A stretch of DNA of 64,000 bases from an uncultured Oscillospiraceae bacterium (GTDB taxonomy: Bacteria; Bacillota; Clostridia; Oscillospirales; Oscillospiraceae): the NCBI GenBank assembly GCA_944385415.1, contig CALWXC010000001.1, positions 165,888 to 229,887 on the forward strand. Reading direction: 5' to 3'. The position numbers and the translations under genes are program-made. Under the pieces are notes generated by a model. It was not told the origin of the DNA. It saw nothing but the letters and a program-made list of their open reading frames with translations, and made no database searches. Below, in pieces: positions 45,839-54,019 of the stretch. Numbering within the stretch: position 1 is the stretch's first letter; each line of letters starts with the position of its first letter.

Positions 45839-46732
45839 TCAATAGAAGGGAGTTTCGATATGAATATCCCGCTCCCGGCAGAACATACCCGTCAACATAG
45901 GCACGTCAAAAAGCCGCGTAAACCGGACGCACTTACAGAGAAAAATGTAATAGATGTTCCGGCCGCTGGTAACCAGCGTTTCAAAGTTGGCCTGTCCCTT
46001 GGACAAAATAATGTCGGCATCTTCCAACACCTGCCGCATTTCTGCTCCAATGTAATGCAATTCCGTGCCGGGAATCCGGGTCCCGTTGTCCACAATGGGT
46101 ACCAACTGGTCCAGTCCCACGGCGGCGGCGTCCTCCCGCGTCACATCGTTGAGGGCCGGGCCGCCCCGGACGCCGTAGGTGATGGACAGATGGGGGAACC
46201 GCCGCAGCAGCGCTTCCAGCAGCAGCCGGTCCGCCACGATTTCACCAGCGTTGTCACCGATATACAGCAGCCGCTGCGCCCCCTCCAGGTCCGTGAGAAA
46301 CTGGGAGTACGTCTTTTCGTCCACCGGGTTGTCCGATGCGGAAAACAGCATTTGTTCCAGCTTTTCCGGGTTCACGTTCTCCGACAGCGCCCCGTAGTCG
46401 ATGTAGTTGGCCACCTGGGCCAGCTGGAGCGCTGTCCGCACCGGGTCCGCCGACGCTTCCACCATGGCCCGCAGTCTGGGCAGCCGCGCCATCATAAAGT
46501 CATTGGATGCCCGCTTTAACTCGGCATAGGGGTCCGTACCGGGCCAGTATTTTTGAAACGCCTCGTCAAATTTGGGAATAAGGTACGGGGCCGCCACGCC
46601 CTCAGGCGCGTCCAGCACCGCCTGGAGCACATCCCGCATGAAGTGATAGCTTTTTTCCGGCTCGCCCCGCTCGTCGGCCAGATTCCGCTGGCGGCGTACC
46701 AGACAGTCAATACATTGGGCGTCAAAGCGCAT
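45839..46732 (-). CDS. DUF89 (ARMT1-like) metal-dependent phosphatase
   Basis: 297 aa. N-terminal helical part with paired cysteines (CIDCL near 8-12); core motif LLYIGDNAGEIVADRLLLE near 155-173 with the metal-binding Asp-Asn; later VDNGTRIPGTE and ILSKGQANFETL. DUF89 proteins hydrolyse damaged or excess sugar and cofactor phosphates. The start overlaps the aldolase gene by 11 bp, so the two are co-expressed. Confidence 0.88.
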   Translation of the reverse strand: MRFDAQCIDCLVRRQRNLADERGEPEKSYHFMRDVLQAVLDAPEGVAAPYLIPKFDEAFQKYWPGTDPYAELKRASNDFMMARLPRLRAMVEASADPVRTALQLAQVANYIDYGALSENVNPEKLEQMLFSASDNPVDEKTYSQFLTDLEGAQRLLYIGDNAGEIVADRLLLEALLRRFPHLSITYGVRGGPALNDVTREDAAAVGLDQLVPIVDNGTRIPGTELHYIGAEMRQVLEDADIILSKGQANFETLVTSGRNIYYIFLCKCVRFTRLFDVPMLTGMFCRERDIHIETPFY

Positions 46733-47543
46733 GGTTTGCTCCTCCCGACAGATTGAGAATCCCCGGCGCCGGGGTCAGATGCAGGAACGATGCCATGGCG
46801 GCGATCTCCTCGTCCCGAAGGGTACGGGTCACGCCGCCCAGTTCACAGGCGGCCTTGTAGATGTTGGCGCACTTCTCCGCCGCCTGAATCATCCCAAAGG
46901 CGTGGTCCAGATCGCGGCCCGACGCAAAGACGCCGTGATATTCCCACAGCACCATGGGAAACTTCTGGAACGCCTCGCAGGTCATGGCGGAGATTTCCCG
47001 GCTGCCCGACAGGGCAAAGGGCAGATAGGCGATGCCGCCGGGAAACAGGGCCACGCCCTCCGGGTGCATGCTCCACAGGAGCCGCGTCAGCTTCACGGAA
47101 TCCAGCTCCATCACATGGCACAGCGCCACCAGCGTCACCGGGTGGGTGTGGAGAATGACCCGTTCCGCACCGCCGGATTGCTCCTTGCGGACGGCGTGGG
47201 AGAGAAGATGGGCGAAAAATTCACTGGTGGGGACGGTGCCCTCCAGACCCCATACCACCCGGTAGGCAGTGCCGTCGCCGTTGAGCTCCAGCACGCCGCA
47301 GTCCCGGCGGGGAAAATGGGGCACGTTGCGGATCTGGCAGCCTTTGGCTGTTACCAGAAATTGCTCCCCGGCCAGCGCCGGAATGGCAATGGCCAGGGGC
47401 TGCCACGGGCCTGCCGCCGGGTCCGTGGGGTATTCCTCTGGCCGCAGCCGGACGGAGATGTTGCCGGCGTTGGCCTCGGCCCAACCGGCCCGGGACAGTT
47501 CTTCGGCAATGCGGAACAAATTCTGCATAAATTCTTCATTCAT
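46722..47543 (-). CDS. rhaD: class II aldolase, rhamnulose-1-phosphate aldolase type
   Basis: 273 aa zinc aldolase. ANAGNISVRL near 25-34 (phosphate and substrate loop), a zinc-ligand pair HTHPVTL near 140 and a third His in YHGVFASG near 210. Length and features fit RhaD, cleaving rhamnulose-1-P to DHAP and lactaldehyde. No rhamnose isomerase or kinase is nearby, so the real substrate may be another sugar 1-phosphate. ATG 47543 has AAGGAG 8 nt upstream. Middle gene of a three-gene operon. Confidence 0.8.
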   Translation of the reverse strand: MNEEFMQNLFRIAEELSRAGWAEANAGNISVRLRPEEYPTDPAAGPWQPLAIAIPALAGEQFLVTAKGCQIRNVPHFPRRDCGVLELNGDGTAYRVVWGLEGTVPTSEFFAHLLSHAVRKEQSGGAERVILHTHPVTLVALCHVMELDSVKLTRLLWSMHPEGVALFPGGIAYLPFALSGSREISAMTCEAFQKFPMVLWEYHGVFASGRDLDHAFGMIQAAEKCANIYKAACELGGVTRTLRDEEIAAMASFLHLTPAPGILNLSGGANHAL

Positions 47544-47555
47544 ACGAAACACTCC

Positions 47556-48089
47556 TTATCGATAGAACAGCAGAGAGAACCACACCACGGCGCAGCCGGT
47601 GAGGAAGTCGATGCCGTACCGTTCGGCAATATCGGTGACCACAATGCCGTGGCTTTCCACACAGGGGTACATTTTCTCCCGGTGGCGGCAGGGGCCGCCG
47701 GGGTAGGCGCACTGTTCACAGATGGCACAGGCTTCCGTGGACAGAACGTAGGTTTCTGTCGCGCCGCAGTCGTGGAGCAGTTGCTCCACCTGATGGGTCA
47801 GGGCCTCATGGGGGCCGCGGGTGGCTAGAGTTTCGGCCATGTTGGCCGTGTCCTGGACCTCGGCTACGGAGGTCATCATCAGGGCGTGGGGGAAGGAGAG
47901 ACAGCGGGTTTTGCATTCATCCACCGTTCCCACCGCCGGGGGACAGGCCCAGGTGGTATTGTACATGGGGCATTCGCTTTCACACACATGGCGGATGCGG
48001 TCGGAAAAGGTCAATTCCTCCGGCATGATAAATTCATATTGAAAGAGGGGCAGCGATGCCAGCCGCTGCTCCAGTTGTTGACGGTCCAT
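47556..48089 (-). CDS. DUF2284 cysteine-rich metal-binding protein
   Basis: 177 aa. Cysteines in CESECPMYNTTWACPPAVG near 37-55, CKTRC, and a ferredoxin-like CAICEQCAYPGGPC near 122-135 followed by MYPCVES. The set matches DUF2284 (predicted metal-binding, possibly Fe-S). Function unknown. Start at ATG 48089, GAGG 7 nt upstream. First gene of the operon with the aldolase and DUF89. Confidence 0.88.
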   Translation of the reverse strand: MDRQQLEQRLASLPLFQYEFIMPEELTFSDRIRHVCESECPMYNTTWACPPAVGTVDECKTRCLSFPHALMMTSVAEVQDTANMAETLATRGPHEALTHQVEQLLHDCGATETYVLSTEACAICEQCAYPGGPCRHREKMYPCVESHGIVVTDIAERYGIDFLTGCAVVWFSLLFYR

Positions 48090-48120
48090 GGTCATTCCTC
48101 ACAATGCAATATTTCCTTCC

Positions 48121-48149
48121 ATTCTAAGAAACGGACCGGTCCCTGTCAA
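48121..48149 (-). promoter_or_regulatory. promoter of DUF2284-aldolase-DUF89 operon with internal palindrome
   Basis: TTGACA (48144-48149), 17 bp, TAGAAT (48121-48126). The spacer contains the palindrome GGACCGGTCC (48133-48142), placed where a repressor would block polymerase. The same core GACCGGTC occurs in the sigma-factor gene promoter at 52519-52530. Confidence 0.8.
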
Positions 48150-48203
48150 GAGACAGAGGGGGCTGTAAAGTACGGTGTTAATCTGACTGTCAACAGAAAA
48201 TCG

Positions 48204-48231
48204 TTGCAAATCCACTGTAATGCAGTATAAT
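48204..48231 (+). promoter_or_regulatory. pncB promoter
   Basis: TTGCAA (48204-48209), 16 bp, TATAAT (48226-48231), about 45 nt before the ATG. Confidence 0.7.
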
Positions 48232-48276
48232 AGAGAACAAGAACGCCCCTGCGGGGGAATACGAACGAGGTGCGCC

Positions 48277-49728
48277 ATGACACTGAAACGCGACAATCTC
48301 AACCTGACCATGCTCTGCGATTTCTACGAGCTGACCATGGGCAACGGCTATTTCAAATACGGCTATAAGGACCGCATCACCTATTTTGACGTCTTTTTCC
48401 GCAACGTGCCCGATAACGGCGGCTTTGCCATTGCAGCCGGTCTGGAACAGGTCATCGACTATATCCAGAACCTCCATTTTACCGAGGAGGATATTGCATA
48501 CCTCCGGGGCCGGGGGCTGTTTGACGAGGAGTTTCTCACCTACCTCAAGGATTTCCGGTTTACCGGCGATATCTACGCCGTCCCCGAGGGGACGCCGGTG
48601 TTCCCCAAGGAGCCGCTGCTGACCGTGCGGGCTCCCGCTATTCAAGCCCAGCTCATTGAGACGTTTCTGCTGCTGGCCATCAACCACCAAAGCCTCATTG
48701 CCACCAAGGCCAACCGTGTGGTCCGGGCCGCCGAGGGCCGGACGGTGCTGGAATTCGGTTCCCGCCGGGCCCAGGGCGCCGACGGCGCCATTCTGGGCGC
48801 CAGAGCCGCCTATATCGGCGGCTGTCACGGTACGGCCTGCACCGTGTCCGATCAGCTGTTCGGCGTCCACGCCGGCGGCACCATGGCCCATGCCTGGGTC
48901 CAGATGTTCGATACCCAGTATGAGGCGTTCAAGACGTATTGCGAGACGTACCCCCATAACGCCGTGCTGCTGGTGGATACGTATAACACGCTGAAAAGCG
49001 GTATTCCCGACGCCATCCGGGCCTTTAACGACGTGCTGAAACCCCTGGGCATCCGGGATTGCGGTATCCGTCTCGACTCCGGCGATATGGCCTACCTGAC
49101 CCGCAAGGCCCGGAAGATGCTGGACGAGGCCGGATGGGAAAGCTGTAAAATCTCCGTTTCCAACTCCCTGGACGAGTATCTGATTCAGGATTTGCTGCGC
49201 CAGGGGGCGCAGATTGACCTGTTCGGCGTGGGCGAACGGCTGATTACCGCCCGCAGCGAGCCGGTGTTCGGCGGCGTCTATAAGCTGGCCGCCGTGGAGG
49301 ATGAAGCGGGCAACGTGATTCCCAAGATCAAAATCAGTGAGAATGTGGGTAAGATCACCAATCCCCACTTTAAAAAGGTCTACCGCCTGTTTGGCAACGA
49401 TACGGGCAAGGCCATTGCCGACTATCTGACGGTGTACGACGAGACCGTGGACGAATCGAAGCCCCTGCGGCTCTTTGACCCCGACGCCACCTGGAAGGCC
49501 CAGGAGATCACCAATTACACGGCCAGGGAATTGCAGGTGCCTATTTTTAAGAATGGCGAGTTGGTGTACCAAAAACCGGCCCTGGACGATATCCGGACCT
49601 ATTGTCTCCAGCAGGTGGATACTCTGTGGGACGAGGTCAAGCGGTTTGATAATCCCCATAATTATTATGTGGACTTGTCCCAGAAGCTGTGGGATATCAA
49701 GTACGGTTTGCTGAAAAATAATAGTTAA
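48277..49728 (+). CDS. pncB: nicotinate phosphoribosyltransferase
   Basis: 483 aa. Converts nicotinate and PRPP to nicotinate mononucleotide in NAD salvage. NLTMLCDFYELTMGNGYF at 10-27 is the family's N-terminal signature; EFGSRRAQGADGA near 165 is the substrate loop; GIRLDSGDMAYLTRKARKML near 265. ATG 48277 follows GAGG. Single-gene unit ending in a 3'-hairpin element. Confidence 0.96.
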   Translation: MTLKRDNLNLTMLCDFYELTMGNGYFKYGYKDRITYFDVFFRNVPDNGGFAIAAGLEQVIDYIQNLHFTEEDIAYLRGRGLFDEEFLTYLKDFRFTGDIYAVPEGTPVFPKEPLLTVRAPAIQAQLIETFLLLAINHQSLIATKANRVVRAAEGRTVLEFGSRRAQGADGAILGARAAYIGGCHGTACTVSDQLFGVHAGGTMAHAWVQMFDTQYEAFKTYCETYPHNAVLLVDTYNTLKSGIPDAIRAFNDVLKPLGIRDCGIRLDSGDMAYLTRKARKMLDEAGWESCKISVSNSLDEYLIQDLLRQGAQIDLFGVGERLITARSEPVFGGVYKLAAVEDEAGNVIPKIKISENVGKITNPHFKKVYRLFGNDTGKAIADYLTVYDETVDESKPLRLFDPDATWKAQEITNYTARELQVPIFKNGELVYQKPALDDIRTYCLQQVDTLWDEVKRFDNPHNYYVDLSQKLWDIKYGLLKNNS

Positions 49729-49736
49729 CCCCGAAG

Positions 49737-49951
49737 TAAAAGTTTCAAAAAATTGCGGTTTCCAAAGGCAGCGCCCCCGGTCACGCCGCGCACGGGGCGA
49801 AACTCCCGCTGGCCGCAGCCAGCGAAATTCCCGCCCCGCGCACGGCGCGAACTCCCCAATCGTTCCAAAGCGCCATCCGCAGATGGCGCAATTCCCGGCG
49901 AAGCCGAAGGCCGCCGTCCCCACCCCATAGCGGGTGGCGGACGGCGGCCTT
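49737..49951 (+). repeat. 3'-hairpin element family, copy 9 (downstream of pncB)
   Basis: Plus-oriented copy beginning 8 bp after the pncB stop with a degenerate tip (AAAAGTTTCAAAAAATTGCGG region), CCAAAGGCAGCGCC module, CGCTGGCCGCAGCCAGCG, GCGCCATCCGCAGATGGCGC, and the GGCCGCCGTCC...GGACGGCGGCC stem ending in five T residues. A good intrinsic terminator for pncB. The following sigma-factor partner gene ends convergently at 49982. Confidence 0.85.
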
Positions 49952-49981
49952 TTTGCATGCACTTATAGGGCTAAATTGTAC

Positions 49982-51940
49982 TCACGGGATATCGATGCGG
50001 GTGCCGTCGGCAAACTCCACGGCTACCGCGTCGGTCAGGTCCGTGGGGGCGGCAAAGGTGAAGCCCTGCCATTGACGCAGCGTGTTCCCGTCCAGAGTGG
50101 GGCCGGACGTGGCATAGAGGGGTTCTATGCTGCCGTCGGCAAAAATCACCTGTTTCGGCTGCCACTGATTGCCGTAATAGACATCGCCGTAGGCGACAAC
50201 GCTGCCGCCAAGGGGCGACAGGCCCAGGCTGACCAATTCCATCTGTCCATCCAGCAGTAAAACCGGTTCCTCCACCAGAGACAGACCGGATGGAATCTCC
50301 AGGGGAACCGTAAAGTCCCACTGTCCCATGATAATATATTGCCGCTCCGCGCTGACCCAGAAGTTTTCCAGACTGACGTGCAACTCCTTCTGACCACTGC
50401 TGTCCTGATTTATAATCTGGAAACCAGCTACCACCGTCTTGACGTTGGGACGGCCCTGGGGGTCATCCTGAACATCCAGCCATTGCACATTTCCGTCGGC
50501 ATCGGCGGTGCCTTCCAGTTCACAGTAGCTCCATTCAAAACCCAGGGATTCATTGTCGGTTTCCGTCCATGCCCCATCGGGCGCTTCCACCGTGAAGACG
50601 CAATAGACGATACTGTCCCGGTTTGCGGCGGCGGCGGTGACAGACTGAAGGGTAATGGTGGTGTCGCCTACAGTCTGACTCTGATTGACCGTTGTGGTGA
50701 ACTGTTCAATGTCCAAACGCTGGGATGCACTGGGCGATTCGGACTGCGTCTGCTGAGTGGCTTCGGAGGGGTCGTGCGGGATCTCGACGCGGGTGCCGTC
50801 GGCAAATTCCAGGGCCACGGCGTTGGTCAGGTCCGTGGGGGCGGCGAGGGTGAAAGAATTGTAATGGAGCATGTGCTCCTCGTCCAGTATGCCGCCGTCC
50901 ATGTTAATAGCCACAGCGCTGCCATCGGAAAAGACTACCCGTTCCGGCTGCCATTCCACATTGGGCCGGTTGATGTCGGTGATGGTAAAGCTGCCGCCCA
51001 GGGGTGTCAATTCCAAACTCTGGAGGGTCATGGTACCGCTGTTCAGCGTAATGGGGGCATCCAGCAGAGAAATCCCTGTTGGAAGTTCCAGCGGCATTGT
51101 AAAATTCCAGGAACCCTCGGTGATGTACTCCATATTACGCTTCCACTCATCGTTTTCCAAGTAACGCTCAAAAATCCGGAAGTTATTCAGCGTTACTTGC
51201 AGCTGTACGCTGCTGTTGTCGCCATGGGCATGAATGATAAAAGCCATAACAGCAGTCTTGACATTGGGACGCCCCTGGGGGTCATCCAGAACACGGAGCC
51301 AGCCGTTGGCGCCATATTGGATGGCATCTCCCTCAAACAGCAAACAGCCATACTCTTGAAAGTCCAGGGCCTCGTTGTCTGCTTCCGTCCAGGTCCCGTC
51401 CGGCGCTTCCACCGAAAAGGTGCAGTAGGTGAGGATATCGTGGCCGGTGGCTGCGGCGGTGACGGCCTGCAAGGTGACCGTGGTGCCGTTTACGGTGTGG
51501 CTCTGACCGATCATCGTGGTGTGGCGGTCGATGGTCAAAAGCTGGTCTTTGCTGAGGGGGGCAGCCACATCTTCCGGTGTGCCCTCATTCCCAAACGCGC
51601 CGCCGGACTGGAAAAACTGCATCAGGATACCGTTGACCTGTTCCTTTGCATCCGGGACGGTATCCACGGCGGTGCCCTCCGGCGCATGGCTGAGGGGTAC
51701 AGACGTATCTATCGGCGTGCGTTCCACATGGAACGTGTCGGTGGATTGGAAAAACTGTATCAGCGCGCCATTGGTCAGCCCATTGGCGGCCAGGGCCGTG
51801 ACCCCCAGACAGCAGACAACGGCGGCCGCGGTCAGCGCCGCCCGACGCAGGGGCCGGACAGCGGGCCGGGCAGGGGACAGGGTGACACCGGTTTTTTCTT
51901 CAAAAATCTCTCGAATATGTACCAGATTTTCCGGTTTCAT
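49982..51940 (-). CDS. DUF4179-like membrane protein with duplicated extracellular domains (anti-sigma candidate)
   Basis: 652 aa. Short cytosolic N-terminus (about 1-32), one TM helix (ALTAAAVVCCLGVTALAA near 34-51), then a long extracellular part. A small duplication (NGALIQFFQS / NGILMQFFQS) is followed by two homologous halves of about 250 residues, each with VTLQAVTAAA / ITLQSVTAAA, the phrase DDPQGRPNVKT, and a closing TLAAPTDLTNAV / TFAAPTDLTDAV. It is encoded 15 bp after a sigma-70 family gene, the usual context for DUF4179/DUF5643 anti-sigma or sensor proteins. Role inferred from context only. Confidence 0.8.
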   Translation of the reverse strand: MKPENLVHIREIFEEKTGVTLSPARPAVRPLRRAALTAAAVVCCLGVTALAANGLTNGALIQFFQSTDTFHVERTPIDTSVPLSHAPEGTAVDTVPDAKEQVNGILMQFFQSGGAFGNEGTPEDVAAPLSKDQLLTIDRHTTMIGQSHTVNGTTVTLQAVTAAATGHDILTYCTFSVEAPDGTWTEADNEALDFQEYGCLLFEGDAIQYGANGWLRVLDDPQGRPNVKTAVMAFIIHAHGDNSSVQLQVTLNNFRIFERYLENDEWKRNMEYITEGSWNFTMPLELPTGISLLDAPITLNSGTMTLQSLELTPLGGSFTITDINRPNVEWQPERVVFSDGSAVAINMDGGILDEEHMLHYNSFTLAAPTDLTNAVALEFADGTRVEIPHDPSEATQQTQSESPSASQRLDIEQFTTTVNQSQTVGDTTITLQSVTAAAANRDSIVYCVFTVEAPDGAWTETDNESLGFEWSYCELEGTADADGNVQWLDVQDDPQGRPNVKTVVAGFQIINQDSSGQKELHVSLENFWVSAERQYIIMGQWDFTVPLEIPSGLSLVEEPVLLLDGQMELVSLGLSPLGGSVVAYGDVYYGNQWQPKQVIFADGSIEPLYATSGPTLDGNTLRQWQGFTFAAPTDLTDAVAVEFADGTRIDIP

Positions 51941-51955
51941 GGGGATACCTCCTGT

Positions 51956-52492
51956 TTAAAAGGTGAGCCGGTCGCGCAGAAAGCGCTTAGCACGGTAAAG
52001 ACGGTTTTCAATCTGCTTCACCGGCAGACGCAGCACCGCCGCGATTTCTTTTGGTTTCTGGTCGTAGTAGTACCGCCGGACCAACAATTCCCGGTCCGGT
52101 TCTCCCAGGGCGTTCATGGCATGGTGCAGGGCTTCGTCCGGCGGCCCGGTCCGGTCCGGGTCTTCCGCCGCCGGTTCCTGGGACGGGGACAGCTCCTCCA
52201 GGGGCAGGGCATCCTGCCGCGTCAGCTGGCGGCGGCGGTTCAGGGCCCGGCTGCGGGCCACCATGGCCAGATAGCTTTTGAGACTGCCCCGCAGAGGGTC
52301 GAATTTCTCCGGGTGCATCCAGAGAAAGACATACACATCGGCCACGCATTCCTCCAAATCCTCCTCCGTGCCCACGCCTTGCAGCACCCCTCCGGCCACG
52401 GACCACAGGAGCCGGCTGTATTGGTCCATTACACGGCGAATGGCCCGTTCATCTCGGGCGGCAATGGCCTGAATGGTTCGTTCATCGTTCAA
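51956..52492 (-). CDS. ECF-type RNA polymerase sigma factor
   Basis: 178 aa. Region 2 (YSRLLWSVAGGVL ... DLEECVADVYVFLW ... GSLKSYLAMVARSRALNRRR) and region 4 with the helix-turn-helix (YYDQKPKEIAAVLRLPVKQIENRLYRAKRFLRD) are intact. Starts with TTG at 52492 behind AGGAGG; an ATG seven bases later is out of frame. It probably directs its own operon and envelope genes, held by the membrane protein encoded next. A perfect palindrome lies upstream. Confidence 0.95.
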   Translation of the reverse strand: MNDERTIQAIAARDERAIRRVMDQYSRLLWSVAGGVLQGVGTEEDLEECVADVYVFLWMHPEKFDPLRGSLKSYLAMVARSRALNRRRQLTRQDALPLEELSPSQEPAAEDPDRTGPPDEALHHAMNALGEPDRELLVRRYYYDQKPKEIAAVLRLPVKQIENRLYRAKRFLRDRLTF

Positions 52493-52518
52493 AAGGGCCT
52501 CCTCCTTTCCTGTGTATC

Positions 52519-52530
52519 ATGACCGGTCAT
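52519..52530. promoter_or_regulatory. palindrome ATGACCGGTCAT upstream of the sigma-factor gene
   Basis: A perfect 12-bp palindrome 27 bp before the start codon. Its core GACCGGTC equals that of the palindrome in the promoter at 48121-48149. A possible operator of one shared regulator. Confidence 0.5.
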
Positions 52531-52686
52531 CTATAGTACAACGCAAATTGGGAAAACACTCAATCTTTTTTTGGATTTTATCAAAAAAGCGTGGGAATGC
52601 TGCCGCATTGTCAAAACTGGTGGGTTCCACCCAGTAGGGCGGGGGCTTGCCCCCGCCGTCGGGATGCACCATCAACCATCCTGGAC

Positions 52687-52756
52687 GTAGGGGCCGGCAT
52701 CCCTGCCGGCCCCGGATGGGCTATGGTTTGGGCGCGTCAAGGATGCCGCGCCCTAC
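52687..52756. repeat. GTAGG...CCTAC palindrome, copy 8
   Basis: A 70-bp unit preceded at 52633-52664 by the GTAGGGCGGGGGCTTGCCCC module also seen near 45388. The 52540-53081 gap contains these and the next element, with no credible gene. Confidence 0.85.
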
Positions 52757-52771
52757 GGTGGGGGTACAAAA

Positions 52772-53069
52772 AAGGCCGCTGTCCGCCACCCGCTATGGGG
52801 TGGGGACGGTGGCCTTGCGGCATTGCCGCGGGATTGCGCTATCTGCAGATGGCGCTTTGGGACGATGGGGGATTTCGCGCCGTGCGCGGCGCGACCGGGA
52901 GCGCTGCCCCCTGGACCCCGCGATTTTGGGCTGCCCGCCGTTCGTTGGCAAGCGTGGTCGGCGAGGAATTCTGCGTCAGGCCAAGGTGTGGCGGAAAAGG
53001 CCCGGCGAGCACCGCAGACACACGGACGGTGGGTGGCCCTCACAAGAAAAAAATCGAGTAAAACTTTTA
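52772..53069 (-). repeat. 3'-hairpin element family, copy 10 (long variant with internal deletion, downstream of GDPD gene)
   Basis: From the gene end: AAAAGTTTTACTCGA, a shortened version of the long-variant insert (about 120 bp, missing the stretch around CATACATCCAGTATGG), GGGGGCAGCGC module, CGCGCCGCGCACGGCGCG hairpin, GCGCCATC hairpin, and GGCCACCGTCC stem with TTTTTTG. It ends 12 bp from the stop at 53082. Confidence 0.85.
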
Positions 53070-53081
53070 TCTTTTTCTTTT

Positions 53082-53900
53082 TTACTGGGGGAGAAAATCC
53101 TCGAAAATGATGGTTGCACCGTCTTCCTCGGCCTGTTTCTGCTGCTGCGCATCGGTGATGGTCCAACTGAATTCCTGGACCCGGTACAGCTTCCGGCACA
53201 GCCGCAGGCTGAGATTCCGCCGGTCCCCATAGCGATACGCGATAAAATCCGGCTTGGACAGCCAATTCAACAGCAGATTTCCCGCCAGAAAGCCCAGGAG
53301 CGGGTGAATATTTTTGTCTCCGGCAAACTTTTTCGACAACTGCCCCCGGATACAATCGGGACGGCGCAGCCGCAGAACGTACAGCGCCCAGGGGTCAAAG
53401 CACTCGATACAGTAATCGCCCCGGTAGCCCTCCAACGCCGCGCACAGGGCATCCACCAGCTGGACGCTGTTTTGTACCACCTTCATTTCGATGACCAGTG
53501 GCTGCCGGTCTGCGAACAGGGGCAGCACCTGTTCCAGAAAGGGAATGGGTTCCTCCGTACCCCGCAGCCGCAGGCCGGACAGTTCCGCCGCCGTCATTTC
53601 CTCCACCTGCCCCGATACGCCGCACAGACGGGTCAAATCGCTGTCATGAATCACAACCAGACGGCCGTCCCGCGTCAGATGCACGTCCAGTTCCGCGCCG
53701 TAACCCATCTCAGCGGCCCGGCGAAAGGCCGTCAGGGAATTTTCGGGGATGCCCGCCGCTTCATCGTGGAGCCCCCGGTGGGCGTAGCGGTACTGGGTCA
53801 ACAAGGGCCAACGGCGCAGCCGCCGTTTACACCGCAACAGCAGCAGATAGAGAAGAATCAGGGCCAAAAGCCCATAGAATAAACCGGAAAAAACCGCCAT
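53082..53900 (-). CDS. glycerophosphodiester phosphodiesterase family protein
   Basis: 272 aa. N-terminal membrane anchor (LFYGLLALILLYLLLL), then a GDPD barrel: AHRGLHDEAAGIPENSLTAF near 40-59 (catalytic His and metal ligands), GAELDVHLTRDGRLVVIHD near 68-86, LVIEMKV near 134, CIECFDP near 163. It hydrolyses glycerophosphodiesters from phospholipids at the membrane. It is divergent from mutY. Confidence 0.93.
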   Translation of the reverse strand: MAVFSGLFYGLLALILLYLLLLRCKRRLRRWPLLTQYRYAHRGLHDEAAGIPENSLTAFRRAAEMGYGAELDVHLTRDGRLVVIHDSDLTRLCGVSGQVEEMTAAELSGLRLRGTEEPIPFLEQVLPLFADRQPLVIEMKVVQNSVQLVDALCAALEGYRGDYCIECFDPWALYVLRLRRPDCIRGQLSKKFAGDKNIHPLLGFLAGNLLLNWLSKPDFIAYRYGDRRNLSLRLCRKLYRVQEFSWTITDAQQQKQAEEDGATIIFEDFLPQ

Positions 53901-53928
53901 ACAGCGTTCCCATCCTTTAAAAAAGGTC

Positions 53929-53958
53929 TTGTCATACCAAGCCAGTCTGTATTATACT
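53929..53958 (+). promoter_or_regulatory. mutY promoter (overlapping a minus-strand -10)
   Basis: Plus strand TTGTCA (53929-53934), 18 bp, TATACT (53953-53958). The same bases give TATAAT on the minus strand (53951-53956), which could serve the GDPD gene. The two promoters would overlap and compete. Confidence 0.5.
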
Positions 53959-54019
53959 CCATGCTGTGTGAAAAGGATATAGGAAATCTGTTAAGATTTG
54001 GTTTGGATAGGAGGCGTCC

